From Methanolobus chelungpuianus (GTDB taxonomy: Archaea > Halobacteriota > Methanosarcinia > Methanosarcinales > Methanosarcinaceae), in assembly GCF_024500045.1 (NCBI RefSeq), contig NZ_JTEO01000005.1, positions 124,001-188,000 on the forward strand: a DNA stretch of 64,000 bases, read 5' to 3'. The notes beneath the pieces were generated by a model, which saw only the letters and a program-made list of their open reading frames with translations, made no database searches and was not told the DNA's origin. Shown here in pieces: positions 50,578 through 60,492 of the stretch (position 1 is its first letter; each line of letters opens with the position of its first letter). The position numbers and the translations under genes were made by a program.

Positions 50578-51849
50578 CTATCTCCTGAATGTCTGCTCCC
50601 TAGCAGGCCCTACGGAAACATACGTTATCGGAACGCCCATCTTCTTTTCAAGATAAAGTATGTATTTCTGTGCATTCCCAGGAAGATCATCAAAACTCCT
50701 GACGCCTGTCAGGTCGCTCTCCCAACCGGGAAGATCCTCATACACCGGCCGGCATCCTGCAAGCTCGGCAGTTCCTTCCGGAGGATAATCTATGATCCGC
50801 CCATCAAGCTCGTAAGATACACACACCCTTACCGGATCAAGCTGCGAGAGCACGTCCAGCTTTGTGAGTGCCAGGGAAGTATAACCGTTAAGATAGATAG
50901 CCTTCCTGAGCAGCGGAAGATCGAACCATCCGCAGCGCCTCGCCCTGCCGGTGGTGGTCCCGAACTCCCTGCCCACCTGCTGGATCTTCCTGCCGGTCTC
51001 ATCCGTAAGCTCTGTTGGCAGAGGCCCTTCTCCCACGCGGGTTATATAAGCTTTGACAATCCCAAGTACCTCAGTGACCTTAGTAGGACCGACACCCAAG
51101 TTAGCACACGCGGAACCTGCCACAGTGCTTGAGGATGTTACGAACTTCTGTGTGCCGTGGATGACGTCAAGGTGCGTGCCCTGGGCACCTTCCGCAAGCA
51201 CGTTCCTGCCTTTTTCCAGCGCCTTGTTTATCTCGTAGGACACATCCGTAATATAGGGAGCAAGCCTGCGTCCCAGTCCCAGGTACCTGTTAACAAGTTC
51301 TTCTCTTGTCACAATAGAAGGGTCGCCATCAAGCTCCCTGATGGCGGCCTCTTTTGAGGAGGCAAGTTCGGAAAGCCTTCTCTTCAGCCTTTCCGGGTCC
51401 GCCAGGTCAGCCATGCGGATCTCATCCCTGGCTACCTTGTCAATATAAGCAAAACCAATACCTCGCTTGGTCGTACCGATCTTCTCTGTCCTCCTGGACT
51501 CCTTCAGGCCGTCAAGTTCCACATGGTAAGGCATGATGATACTGGTCTTGGCATCAACCCCGAGCTTTTCAGGGGTCAGCACAATGCCACCCTCCGCCAG
51601 CATATCCATTTCCTGCGCAAGCACTTCCGGGTTGAGCACCGTGCCGGGACCTATCAGCACCCTGGAATCCAGAAGGAAACCGGAAGGAATAAGGTGAAGC
51701 TTGTAGACATCCTCTCCCACCTTCACAGTGTGTCCCGCATTGTCCCCTCCCTGGAAGCGGACGACCAGGTCATAGTCCCCGGACATGAGGTCAACTATCT
51801 TTCCTTTGCCTTCATCGCCAAACTGCGCACCTGTAATGATCGTGAACAT
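50578..51849 (-). CDS. purA: Adenylosuccinate synthetase
   Basis: This is a 423 aa protein with the P-loop-like GAQFGDEGKGKIVD, then GGDNAGHT and IGTTKRGIGFAYID, TTTGRARRCGWFDL and KLDVLSQLDPVRVC. It makes adenylosuccinate from IMP, aspartate and GTP in AMP synthesis. The 5' side has no Shine-Dalgarno; the RNA is probably nearly leaderless. Confidence 0.97.
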   Translation of the reverse strand: MFTIITGAQFGDEGKGKIVDLMSGDYDLVVRFQGGDNAGHTVKVGEDVYKLHLIPSGFLLDSRVLIGPGTVLNPEVLAQEMDMLAEGGIVLTPEKLGVDAKTSIIMPYHVELDGLKESRRTEKIGTTKRGIGFAYIDKVARDEIRMADLADPERLKRRLSELASSKEAAIRELDGDPSIVTREELVNRYLGLGRRLAPYITDVSYEINKALEKGRNVLAEGAQGTHLDVIHGTQKFVTSSSTVAGSACANLGVGPTKVTEVLGIVKAYITRVGEGPLPTELTDETGRKIQQVGREFGTTTGRARRCGWFDLPLLRKAIYLNGYTSLALTKLDVLSQLDPVRVCVSYELDGRIIDYPPEGTAELAGCRPVYEDLPGWESDLTGVRSFDDLPGNAQKYILYLEKKMGVPITYVSVGPAREQTFRR

Positions 51850-51895
51850 GGATGCAGGATTAAGCCTGCTGGCTTAATAAAGTTTTGATTGCAGC

Positions 51896-52255
51896 TTATA
51901 GGTCCTCGTCAAAGACCACCATGCGAGTGCCCTCATCAAAACTCGCCGAACTGCCTGCCTTATAGCATCTAAGGGTTCTGGCTATCCTCATATCTATAAG
52001 GGTATCAATGAGCTTCTCAGCCAGGCTCAGGGTTACATTGAACTCTGACTGGAGCATATATATGGCATCAGGCCTTTTGATGGAAAAATTGCAGAAAGCA
52101 GACCTTTTATCCGAAGTGCAGGAAGAGTAGCCCTCACACCGGGCAACACGGGAGCTGTTCTTGAAATGGATAGCGAGCCCCTGCCATGAATGAACGTTAT
52201 GCATGCCTTTAATACCATATATATTGGATTTAGTGCGCTCTTTGGGGCCTATCAT
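51896..52255 (-). CDS. Hypothetical protein, 119 aa
   Basis: The start MIGPKERTKSNIYGIKGMHN at 52255 is preferred, because a TATA-like TTTTATAG lies near 52295 and the upstream ATG at 52327 would be before the promoter. A helical C-terminal half (SEFNVTLSLAEKLIDTLIDM) may form a small wHTH-like or ribbon fold. Three Cys lie at about 51-65. No family is known to me. Confidence 0.5.
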   Translation of the reverse strand: MIGPKERTKSNIYGIKGMHNVHSWQGLAIHFKNSSRVARCEGYSSCTSDKRSAFCNFSIKRPDAIYMLQSEFNVTLSLAEKLIDTLIDMRIARTLRCYKAGSSASFDEGTRMVVFDEDL

Positions 52256-52326
52256 AAATAAGGAATATATCCTTATTTTATAATTATTTTTGCTATAAAA
52301 GCTGGTGTCATCATGAGTTGACACCA

Positions 52327-52791
52327 TTATATGAAGAATGAATAGAACACACTGAAAGGCTCTGTATGGAACGGATACAGGTAATAGATACTGCCCGCTG
52401 CCAGATCATCCAGCATCAGATGAGATGCAAAGCCTGCGCCTGCAAATAACGCCACGGACATGGCTTTTGTGTGTTCCCTGTAGGTAAGGTAACCCATAGC
52501 CATAGCGAGGAAGAATACCGTCAGGCCAAAGAACAGGGAATGCGTTGGTATCGGACCAATCGTCACATGTTTGAGATTGCCGTGAAGGAAGAAGTTCCAC
52601 AATGCCGGCACGTCCGGGAAAAGAGAGCCAAGGCTTCCTGCGGCAAACAGAAGTCCCAGATGCTTCGTATCGCTCAGCTGTACTACCTTACCTTTGAAGC
52701 GCATCACTGCTATCCCAAGCACGCCGGCCAGGAAAGTGCAGAAAGTGAAAAAGAGGAGATGACCCGGAGGATATGGCATGCATCTACACAT
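52327..52791 (-). CDS. Membrane-bound metal-dependent hydrolase (DUF457/YdjM type)
   Basis: This 154 aa protein has four to five spans. It carries the family residues GSLFPDVPALW, IPTHSLFFG and FASHLMLDDL, the His/Asp set of the YdjM-like predicted hydrolases. Substrate unknown. Two ATGs (52791, 52779) compete and neither has a clear ribosome site. Confidence 0.75.
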   Translation of the reverse strand: MCRCMPYPPGHLLFFTFCTFLAGVLGIAVMRFKGKVVQLSDTKHLGLLFAAGSLGSLFPDVPALWNFFLHGNLKHVTIGPIPTHSLFFGLTVFFLAMAMGYLTYREHTKAMSVALFAGAGFASHLMLDDLAAGSIYYLYPFHTEPFSVFYSFFI

Positions 52792-52838
52792 CCTTCGATT
52801 CAGGATATCCCAGAGAATCGTTCATGGCCCCTGCCCCA

Positions 52839-53729
52839 TCACAGCATTACAAGTGGCAGTAATACGAACAGCACTATGTTGGCGACGCCATGGGCCACTG
52901 CGACCAGCGGCAGGCTCCGTGTCCTCTGGAACAGGTACCCCAGAACTATACCTACAACAAAAATATAGGCCATCTCGGTGATCTCGCCGTAAATAGAGTG
53001 CATTACCCCGAAGAGAAGGCTTGCCGCTAGCAGGCCGGGCGTCAAACCAAACAGTCCCTCAAGTTTGACCTGTATAAGGGACCTGAATATGAACTCCTCT
53101 ATTAACCCGACATACAGGAAAACCACACTGGCAAATACAAGGATGAACGGGTCGGACAGGCCGGGTATCAGATAACTGGAGCCTATTATAAGGTACTCTC
53201 CTGCACCCAGCAGAGCACCCAGAACAATGCCTATGGGAATGTATGCCACAAGTCTTTCATACACGATCCCAAGTTGCACGTCAGTCAGTCCCTGATGCCT
53301 TATCATCAGGTAGACAGGTATCAGCATAGGTATATACACAACTACGAAAAGCAGCAATGATGCATCCGAGATAGGCATTGATACGTTGACCAGCCTGAGC
53401 AGAGGCAGAAGCATCAATGCCTGGAGAGCATATACCGTCTCGCGTTCCCTGATAACGGATAAAAGCAGAGGGATGCTTATAAGCAACAGGAAGTGCAGGG
53501 AGATACCGCCCTTGACATTCCCGGAGAAGAGAAGCAGCTCGGCAAGTATGATGGCCAGGACAAAAGCCCCAACTGTCCTTCCTGAAGACAGCGATTGAGA
53601 AAAGCTCAGCCTGTAAAGGTTGTCCTGCCCGTAGCCTTCGTTATCCGGCTGAAGCTTTATTTTTTTCCACTCAAGGATTTTCTGCTTTTTTGTAAATGCA
53701 TCTGTATGATGCGAATCATCCTCATACTC
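52839..53729 (-). CDS. CPBP-family intramembrane metalloprotease
   Basis: This is a 296 aa protein from ATG 53729, with GGGGGAG upstream; an open frame to 53774 is less likely. Eight or so spans. The catalytic motifs are LIEEFIFRSLIQVKLEG (EExxxR) and GVMHSIYG, then VAVAHGVANI. This is the Abi/CaaX protease family, which may process membrane proteins or act in bacteriocin-type self-protection. It is just downstream of a DUF1616 gene. Confidence 0.87.
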   Translation of the reverse strand, partial: EYEDDSHHTDAFTKKQKILEWKKIKLQPDNEGYGQDNLYRLSFSQSLSSGRTVGAFVLAIILAELLLFSGNVKGGISLHFLLLISIPLLLSVIRERETVYALQALMLLPLLRLVNVSMPISDASLLLFVVVYIPMLIPVYLMIRHQGLTDVQLGIVYERLVAYIPIGIVLGALLGAGEYLIIGSSYLIPGLSDPFILVFASVVFLYVGLIEEFIFRSLIQVKLEGLFGLTPGLLAASLLFGVMHSIYGEITEMAYIFVVGIVLGYLFQRTRSLPLVAVAHGVANIVLFVLLPLVML

Positions 53730-53745
53730 CATTTTGCTCCCCCTG

Positions 53746-54636
53746 TTAATCGTCCCCTGTCCCATCCTGCACATCCAGCCACAGGTAAAGTTCCCTGTAA
53801 GGTTCGGAAAGTTCTGTATCCTTGTAAAGAAGGAACTGCAACTTCATGCCATTACCGTAAACATCTGGCTTGAAGGTTACTTCACTTTCCCATCTTTCAT
53901 CATTCCCGAGATGTATATCCTCACCTGCAGCCTGCGAGGGGAGAGGTTTTCCATCAAGCAGGATCTCCAGTCTGTAATCAACAGATCTTTCTTCCTGGTT
54001 CACTATACCCACCATTACGCTACCGCTGTCACCAATACTTAAGTTTGTCGGATATCCGCTTGAAGTCCCATCCGGCCCCAGCAGGTAGAACTCAGTGAAT
54101 CCTACCTTTGGCTTGGGGTTCTCAATGACATATGCTACAGTCACAGCCGAGATAAGTACGGCGAATACCAGGGATATTCTCAGTACAGATTCAAGCCGCG
54201 AGTGTCTTCCTGAGAGAAAACTTACAGGTGGCCGGTATAGTGAACTGAGGGAAGGTGAGAAAGCCATTCCTTCAGGCAGCCTGTGACGCCGTATGAATGC
54301 AACCGCACACATCACCAGTATCAGTGCAGAGATGGATATCATCAGGGGCCCGACATTCATGCCCCATGGGGCAGAGAGCAGACCATATCCGATAAAAGGT
54401 ACGACAGCAACACTCAGACCGATGCTGTAAGTAAATCTTTCGGCACCTGAAAGGTCATCTTTCCCGGGAAAGAGAGCAGCCACCATTGCGTATCCCGGAA
54501 GGACCAATACCATCACAATCCCAAGAAAAGCGCGCAACTCGATGATGTTCAGGAGAGGATGGAACACGAACAGATTCGTGAGCAATACACCTGAAGCTAC
54601 AAGGAGAAGATCACCAGGTACCCTACTTCTAACCAT
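53746..54636 (-). CDS. DUF1616 membrane protein
   Basis: This is a 296 aa protein. Four spans lie in the first ~130 residues with VLVLPGYAMVAALFPGKDDL and ERFTYSIGLSVAVVPFIGYG, the DUF1616 signature; then another span and an extracytoplasmic beta-rich domain (VGIVNQEERSVDYRLEILLD). DUF1616 proteins occur by S-layer and glycan genes in euryarchaea. Function unknown. Confidence 0.85.
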   Translation of the reverse strand: MVRSRVPGDLLLVASGVLLTNLFVFHPLLNIIELRAFLGIVMVLVLPGYAMVAALFPGKDDLSGAERFTYSIGLSVAVVPFIGYGLLSAPWGMNVGPLMISISALILVMCAVAFIRRHRLPEGMAFSPSLSSLYRPPVSFLSGRHSRLESVLRISLVFAVLISAVTVAYVIENPKPKVGFTEFYLLGPDGTSSGYPTNLSIGDSGSVMVGIVNQEERSVDYRLEILLDGKPLPSQAAGEDIHLGNDERWESEVTFKPDVYGNGMKLQFLLYKDTELSEPYRELYLWLDVQDGTGDD

Positions 54637-54887
54637 AATTAAACACCACTCAATAAGCCAATAGGCATAAAGGTTTATAAAAATGTTTCAACCCGTAGAA
54701 GGAAAATCTGAGAAAATTACCGGGAGATGATAATATCAGGTATAAAATGTCCGGATTCACTTAACTTTAGTAAGAAATATTGCTCCATACAATTCCATGA
54801 CAGTAAATGTTAAGTCTTTTAACTGAATATTAGGATTGGGATTTTAAACTAAGGGTTGAGTGTACAATAAAAGGTTGAGTGTGTGAT

Positions 54888-55154
54888 ATGGAAATAGTTC
54901 TTACCCATCCAAGCGTACTTATAGACCTGTCTTCGGTCGAGAACTTAAGTATGTATAGCAATCTGGGACTGTCAGAATATAGCAGCTTCGGGGTTGCTGC
55001 TTTTGTAATACTGCTTGCTTCCAAGAAGGTCCTGAAAGAATCTGACAGGTGGAGCCCGGATATAAGTTCCGCCCTGCAGATGGCCATTCTGCCGTTAATG
55101 ATAGCATTCATTGCAATATTTGCCTTCAACATCATGAGATTTGCCGGGCAATGA
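54888..55154 (+). CDS. Small two-span membrane protein, 88 aa
   Basis: ATG 54888 (MEIVLTHPSV) gives 88 aa; a GTG 9 nt earlier is possible. Two hydrophobic segments (SSFGVAAFVILLASKKV and ILPLMIAFIAIFAFNIM). Upstream, GGTTGAGTGT occurs twice (about 54854 and 54873). No family recognised. It opens the glycan region on the plus strand. Confidence 0.6.
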   Translation: MEIVLTHPSVLIDLSSVENLSMYSNLGLSEYSSFGVAAFVILLASKKVLKESDRWSPDISSALQMAILPLMIAFIAIFAFNIMRFAGQ

Positions 55155-55231
55155 CCTGGGGCTCTCTCCGTCAAACGTATGGGGAACGGCACGTAAAAGC
55201 ATCAGGGAGTAGCATTTGAAGTGGTACTAAC

Positions 55232-56503
55232 ATGAGTAAATCATATCTGCTGGAATCTGTAAGAACAAGGACCACATGGAATACAGAAGATCTGTTTGAC
55301 AGTATGAGGGATCCTCTTTACAGGAACTCGGCCTTTCTTGTGATGGGCAGACTGTTGAATGTGGGCGTAGGATTCTTTTTCTGGCTGATAGCAGCCAGGC
55401 TGTATCAGACTGCAGAGGTCGGCGTAGCAACTGCCCTGATATCATCGGTCACGCTAATCATGTTCATTGCGAGCTTTGGTTTCAATTTCTCACTTATAAG
55501 GTTCATAAAGATAAGCGGGAAAGAGAGCGTACTCAACACGTCTATATGTATTACCACCGTAGCTGCCGTGGTAGTAGGAGTAACATACCTGTTGCTGCTG
55601 GATATCTTTTTTGAGAACAGTGCCCTCATACAGGATACCTCCTACGGGATGTTCTTCTTGCTCACAGTGGTAATGCACTCAATATTCTTCATTACCGGGG
55701 AATCGTTCAAGGCGCTCCGTGACACAAAGGACTACTTTATGCAGAACACGGTGCTTTCCGCAAGAGTGATACTACTGTTCCCTCTTGTGTTCCTTGGAAG
55801 CTTTGGTATATTTGGTGCTATTGGGATTACATACTTCCTGGCAACAGTCTATAGCGTGATCGTGCTGAGCAGGAGGGTGAAACTTAACTTAAGGATAGAC
55901 AGGGAATTCTTAAGCAAATCTTTCAGTTTCTCCTCGGGCAATTATATCTCGAACCTGCTCTATGAAAGCCCTTCACTACTGATGCCCCCGATAATACTGA
56001 GCCTAATAGGTAAACAGGAGGCAGCTCTTTATTATATAGCCATGGCAGTGAGCAGTCTTATATGGATAGCGCCGATGTCCCTGAGTGCCTCGCTCTTCAT
56101 CGAGGGCAGTTACGGGGAAAACCTGAAGAAGAATGTCGTCAAATCCGGAAAAGCAATACTTGTTGTCCTTGTGCCCAGCATTATATTCATTTACCTGTTT
56201 GGAGGTTTCGTACTGGAAATATTTGGCCGGGACTACGTTGAAGCCCTGCCACTGCTGCATATACTGGTACTCTCAAGTTTCTTTGTGGCTCTGCATGACA
56301 TGTTCATTCCCATCCTGAATATAAAGATGAGGGTGAGCAACCTGATAAAACTCAATTTCGTGAGGTTTTGCCTTTTGCTTGGATTATCTTATATATTCCT
56401 CCGGGATTACGGAATCATAGGATTCGGCTATGCATGGATGATAACTCATATCCTTCTTACCGTAATAACACTCTGGCTTTCGAGGAAAGAGGGATGGATT
56501 TAA
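55232..56503 (+). CDS. Oligosaccharide flippase (Wzx/MATE-like)
   Basis: This is a 423 aa, about 12-span protein of the polysaccharide biosynthesis/MOP superfamily: NSAFLVMGRLLNVGVGFFFW, then YQTAEVGVATALISSVTLIM, ESPSLLMPPIILSLIG and FGRDYVEALPLLHIL. It should flip lipid-linked sugars to the outer face for surface glycan or N-glycan assembly. Followed by GT-C and AsnB-type genes on the same strand. Confidence 0.85.
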   Translation: MSKSYLLESVRTRTTWNTEDLFDSMRDPLYRNSAFLVMGRLLNVGVGFFFWLIAARLYQTAEVGVATALISSVTLIMFIASFGFNFSLIRFIKISGKESVLNTSICITTVAAVVVGVTYLLLLDIFFENSALIQDTSYGMFFLLTVVMHSIFFITGESFKALRDTKDYFMQNTVLSARVILLFPLVFLGSFGIFGAIGITYFLATVYSVIVLSRRVKLNLRIDREFLSKSFSFSSGNYISNLLYESPSLLMPPIILSLIGKQEAALYYIAMAVSSLIWIAPMSLSASLFIEGSYGENLKKNVVKSGKAILVVLVPSIIFIYLFGGFVLEIFGRDYVEALPLLHILVLSSFFVALHDMFIPILNIKMRVSNLIKLNFVRFCLLLGLSYIFLRDYGIIGFGYAWMITHILLTVITLWLSRKEGWI

Positions 56504-56547
56504 ATCATTGGATGAAAATTTAATATAGGTTTAAGGTGGGTTGGTGT

Positions 56548-58431
56548 ATGGGGAATCTTACCAATAGATATTATAAGACGTATAGCGCTATTCTTATAGG
56601 GAGTTGCGCACTTGCAATACTGGGCGTGTCACTGCCGTTGTTATTCGGACAGGCAAATCTGGCCATGCTTGGCTCTTATTTGGCTATCCCAATGATCCTG
56701 GCCCCGATACTCTACGTGAGACAGAAGAACAATAAGGACTATTTCAGTGAAATAGACAGCAAATATTACTATCTCTTCCCGGCGCTCTTCTTCGTATTCT
56801 TTGCCATATCTATAGCACTGCTTTACTTTAATGCGATCAGGCCTTACAGCTATTATGCAGTCATAACCGTAATGGCCACATTGATCCTTGCCCAGATCCT
56901 TTTCTTCCCGACTGCAAGAAGCAGGACAGTGCTGATACTTTTTCAGTCTAGCCTCTTACTGCTCGACCTTATATGGGGAGTTAACCTGAACTACTTTTTC
57001 TCCATCGAAAGGACGGACTCCTTCTTCCACTCATGGATGATACAGATACTGGTGGAGGAAGGAACCATCAACGAGAGTTTTGACCTGTACAGGGCATTTC
57101 CTCTGTGGCACATCCTCTGCGCCGCGATCTACAAGATCAGTGCCATGGATATGTCGTATTACAAGGCCATGTACCTGATCAACGGCCTGATCTTTGCAGC
57201 CATACCCCCAGGGGCATATATCCTTGCAAGGAAACTGTTCACCGAGGAAAAGATAGCACTGCTCGCTGCCCTTTTTGTATCCTTCTATCCGGACGTGCTC
57301 AAATACGGGATAGCAGCACTTGCAAGAAGCCCCATCTCCTTCTTAGGCATACTGCTTGTGATCACACTGCTGTACCACCGGAGCTTTGCTGCCACCCTGA
57401 TGGCTATTGCGATGACAATATCCATAATCGTGTTCCATACGGTATCCATCCCGTTTGTACTGGTGGTACTTGCAGTACTATACCTGCTCCAAAGGATATA
57501 TGTTGCCATAAGCGAACACCAGACAGTGGACATTGATTACATGGCGTTTGCAGTTGCTGCGATGTTAGCCTACTGGATGTATATCTCCCTGGACCTTTTT
57601 GCGACCCTTATAGGAAATATAATGGCCTCGGCCCCTGATGAGATCACAGCAACAGGAGTGTTCCTTGCCCCCCTGAATGAACTTTTCAATTACCTTCACT
57701 ACTCACCGCTTCTCTTCTTCTTGCTCATCGGGACACTGGAATCATTAAGGAAAGATCACATCTCACACACTGCAAAGGTTATATGTCTGGCAGCGTTGCT
57801 GTTCACTGCATTCTCCTTTCCGGGCCCGAGCCTGCTCATTACCAAACTGGGAGGTAACTTCAACATTGACAGGTTCGGAGAATACGTGTTCTTCCTGATA
57901 GTCCTTGCAGTATCGCTGGGTTTCTATACCATCTATGCCAGGTCCAAGAGACCCTTAAAGAGTGCCCTTATAGTCCTTTTCATGATACTGGTGTTCCTTT
58001 CGGTTTCCAACGACTTCATCGCTTCGGACAACCCGCTTGTCAAACGGCCTTTCTATACATTCTACCTGACGGAAGAAGAGGTAAATGGCTTTGATCACGC
58101 CGGCAACACATCAAAAGGCTTTGTGATGTCAGACTTTATCACGTACAGGTATATGGAGACCACACCTTACAGGGAAAGAGGCCATATGCTGGAAGTGGAC
58201 CCAAACAGCCTGGACTTCCTCAGGAGTGGGCCTTCCGACCTTATACTGATACGGAAAGGGGAACTTGGGGAAAGACCTCTGAGATTCCTTATCAGTGAGG
58301 AAGGATTCATAAAAAGGCCCAGCATGAGCTCGGTATTGGAATATTATTACTCCGACAATGAACAATTGTGGTCATCCCTTGAAGAGTACAACAGGATATA
58401 CGATTCAAGCAGTATTGCAACTTACATATGA
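56548..58431 (+). CDS. GT-C-like multispan glycosyltransferase A
   Basis: This is a 627 aa protein from ATG 56548 (MGNLTNRYYKTYSAI), aligned to the start of copy B at 61812. About 13 spans. The early loop IERTDSFFHSWMIQ, with an Asp after the first spans, and FHTVSIPF resemble GT-C enzymes (GT39-like), which use polyprenyl-phosphate sugars at the outer face. The soluble C-terminal part (about 500-627) is extracytoplasmic. Donor and acceptor unknown. Near-identical to copy B. Confidence 0.65.
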   Translation: MGNLTNRYYKTYSAILIGSCALAILGVSLPLLFGQANLAMLGSYLAIPMILAPILYVRQKNNKDYFSEIDSKYYYLFPALFFVFFAISIALLYFNAIRPYSYYAVITVMATLILAQILFFPTARSRTVLILFQSSLLLLDLIWGVNLNYFFSIERTDSFFHSWMIQILVEEGTINESFDLYRAFPLWHILCAAIYKISAMDMSYYKAMYLINGLIFAAIPPGAYILARKLFTEEKIALLAALFVSFYPDVLKYGIAALARSPISFLGILLVITLLYHRSFAATLMAIAMTISIIVFHTVSIPFVLVVLAVLYLLQRIYVAISEHQTVDIDYMAFAVAAMLAYWMYISLDLFATLIGNIMASAPDEITATGVFLAPLNELFNYLHYSPLLFFLLIGTLESLRKDHISHTAKVICLAALLFTAFSFPGPSLLITKLGGNFNIDRFGEYVFFLIVLAVSLGFYTIYARSKRPLKSALIVLFMILVFLSVSNDFIASDNPLVKRPFYTFYLTEEEVNGFDHAGNTSKGFVMSDFITYRYMETTPYRERGHMLEVDPNSLDFLRSGPSDLILIRKGELGERPLRFLISEEGFIKRPSMSSVLEYYYSDNEQLWSSLEEYNRIYDSSSIATYI

Positions 58432-58553
58432 AGATACAAAGAAGGATGAATGGGAATAATAGATCAGAAGGTAATATAATGGCAGAAATAATGGTTTTAG
58501 CCGGGGTCTGCATAATCTTATAACTGATTAAAATTAAGATAGTGTGTGGTAAA

Positions 58554-60443
58554 ATGTGCGGGGTTACGGGGTTTAATTGGAAAAATGAGCGGCTGCTACA
58601 TAAGATGGGCGAAGCTATCAGGCACAGAGGGCCTGATAGTGAAGAGACGTATGTGGATGGGAGCGTCTCACTGGGGCATAGAAGACTGACAGTGTTCAAC
58701 CCGTCGGGAGATGGCCATCAGTCCATGCCCAGCGAGGATGGAAGCCTTGTTATATCGTTCAATGGGAGGATCCATAATTATTCAGAATTGCTGGATGAAA
58801 CGGCATCCGGAGGAGATAGCCTGAAAAGCCGGGGTGATGCGGAACTTATACTGGATTGCTATAAGGAATATGGCACCGACTGCGTGCAGCATTTCAATGG
58901 CATGTGGGCTTTCTGCATCTATGATAAAGCAAAGCAGACACTTTTTCTTAGCAGGGACAGGTTCGGGATCAAGCCCCTGTACTATTATTACGATGGCAGT
59001 TCCTTCATTTTCGCCTCGGAGATCAAGGCCATCCTCGAGCACGACATACCCCGCAAGGAAAACAGGGAGATAATATTCGATTACCTTTACTACAACCTGA
59101 CAGATCACACGGAGGACACCTTTTTCGAGGGCATCAGGAGACTTATGCCAGGGCATAACCTTGTCTTTGATCTCAGGAACGGGAAAATGGAGATCAGCGA
59201 GTATTATAATATCAGGGCACGGATCCGAAGAACTCCAGCGGACTATGAAAAGATAAGAGAACTGTTCACGGGTTCAGTTAGAAGATCTGTCGCTTCAGAT
59301 GCACCTGTAGGCAGTTGCCTGAGCGGAGGGATCGACTCCTCATCGATAGTCGTCACCATGAGAAAAGTAGACCCAGACGCCCTTATAAAGACATTCTCCA
59401 TGAAGTTCCCGGGGAAGAACATCGATGAAAGCATGTATCAGAAAGATGTCAGCAGGAAGGCAGGTGCTTTGAACTACTCCGTAACTCCCGAACCTGCAGA
59501 GCTCATGCGGGATCTTGAAGACCTGTTCATGACACAGGAGGAGCCATTCAGCGGAACAAGCGTGTACGGGCAGTACAGGGTCATGAAGCTTGCAAAGGAT
59601 AATGGTGTCACTGTCCTGCTGGATGGTCAGGGGGCTGACCAGGTCCTTTCGGGAAGCAGCTATTTTAACGGTTACTATTACTATGAGCTGATGAAAAGAC
59701 TGGATATTGTCAACCTTTTAAGGGAAGCAAGCCAGAGCTATCATAAATCCAGATGCCTTTCCCCGTTGATGTACCTGTTCCTGCGCGTGGCTCCTGAAGA
59801 TATAAAGAGGTCCCTTTACAACCACCATAAGGTTCCTTACCTCGCCAGGAGCTTCATTAAAGAGAACGAACACCGCAAAGATATCCGGTGGTACCTTTCC
59901 TCACTGGATGAGGCTGTCTGCGGCAGTGTCAGCCTGTATGCTCTGCCGCACCTGCTGAGGTTCCTTGACAAGAACTCCATGCGGTTCTCAATTGAATCCA
60001 GGCTTCCCTTCCTTGACCATGTTTTAGTGGAGTACCTGCTTTCCCTGCCTTCGGCACAACGGATAAACAACGGAGTTACAAAATATGCATTCAGGAAAGC
60101 TATGGAAGGGGAACTCCCGGAAAGCGTGCTTGCAAGGCACGACAAGATAGGTTTCGCAACACCTGAGGAGAGCTGGCTGAACGAAAAGAGGATCAGGGAC
60201 TTTGTCTACCGCATCATAGATTCTGAAGATTTCAGGTCAAGGGATTTCTGGAGCTGGGCCCTGGTGAAAGACATGTTCAAAAAGCTTCATTCCGGCGAAT
60301 CCCAGAACATCTTTGTGGGGACAGAAATATGGAGGTGCATATCGGTGGAACTGTGGATGAGGATGTTTATAGAAAGAAAGGGATTCCCAGCCACTCCAGA
60401 AGAAAGCGGTATAAAGGTGCCCATTTATAGCCCGATCCTATAA
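58554..60443 (+). CDS. asnB: Asparagine synthase-type amidotransferase
   Basis: This 629 aa protein starts at ATG 58554 so that Cys2 becomes the N-terminal nucleophile (MCGVTGFNW). The in-frame ATG at 58542 would bury it. Glutaminase: HRGPDSEETYVDGSVSLGHR, SFNGRIHNYSEL, RDRFGIKPLYYY. Synthetase: SCLSGGIDSSSIV and LLDGQGADQVLSG. It transfers ammonia to Asp or, given its place in a glycan cluster, to a sugar acid such as a uronic acid (inference). Confidence 0.9.
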   Translation: MCGVTGFNWKNERLLHKMGEAIRHRGPDSEETYVDGSVSLGHRRLTVFNPSGDGHQSMPSEDGSLVISFNGRIHNYSELLDETASGGDSLKSRGDAELILDCYKEYGTDCVQHFNGMWAFCIYDKAKQTLFLSRDRFGIKPLYYYYDGSSFIFASEIKAILEHDIPRKENREIIFDYLYYNLTDHTEDTFFEGIRRLMPGHNLVFDLRNGKMEISEYYNIRARIRRTPADYEKIRELFTGSVRRSVASDAPVGSCLSGGIDSSSIVVTMRKVDPDALIKTFSMKFPGKNIDESMYQKDVSRKAGALNYSVTPEPAELMRDLEDLFMTQEEPFSGTSVYGQYRVMKLAKDNGVTVLLDGQGADQVLSGSSYFNGYYYYELMKRLDIVNLLREASQSYHKSRCLSPLMYLFLRVAPEDIKRSLYNHHKVPYLARSFIKENEHRKDIRWYLSSLDEAVCGSVSLYALPHLLRFLDKNSMRFSIESRLPFLDHVLVEYLLSLPSAQRINNGVTKYAFRKAMEGELPESVLARHDKIGFATPEESWLNEKRIRDFVYRIIDSEDFRSRDFWSWALVKDMFKKLHSGESQNIFVGTEIWRCISVELWMRMFIERKGFPATPEESGIKVPIYSPIL

Positions 60444-60492
60444 ATAGGTCTCATCTGTTCCCACCGCTCCCTGGCAAGCATAAGAAGAGAGC

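Noticed and set aside
54854-54883. GGTTGAGTGT direct repeats as a regulatory array
   Set aside because: Only two short copies occur, which is not enough to call a site.
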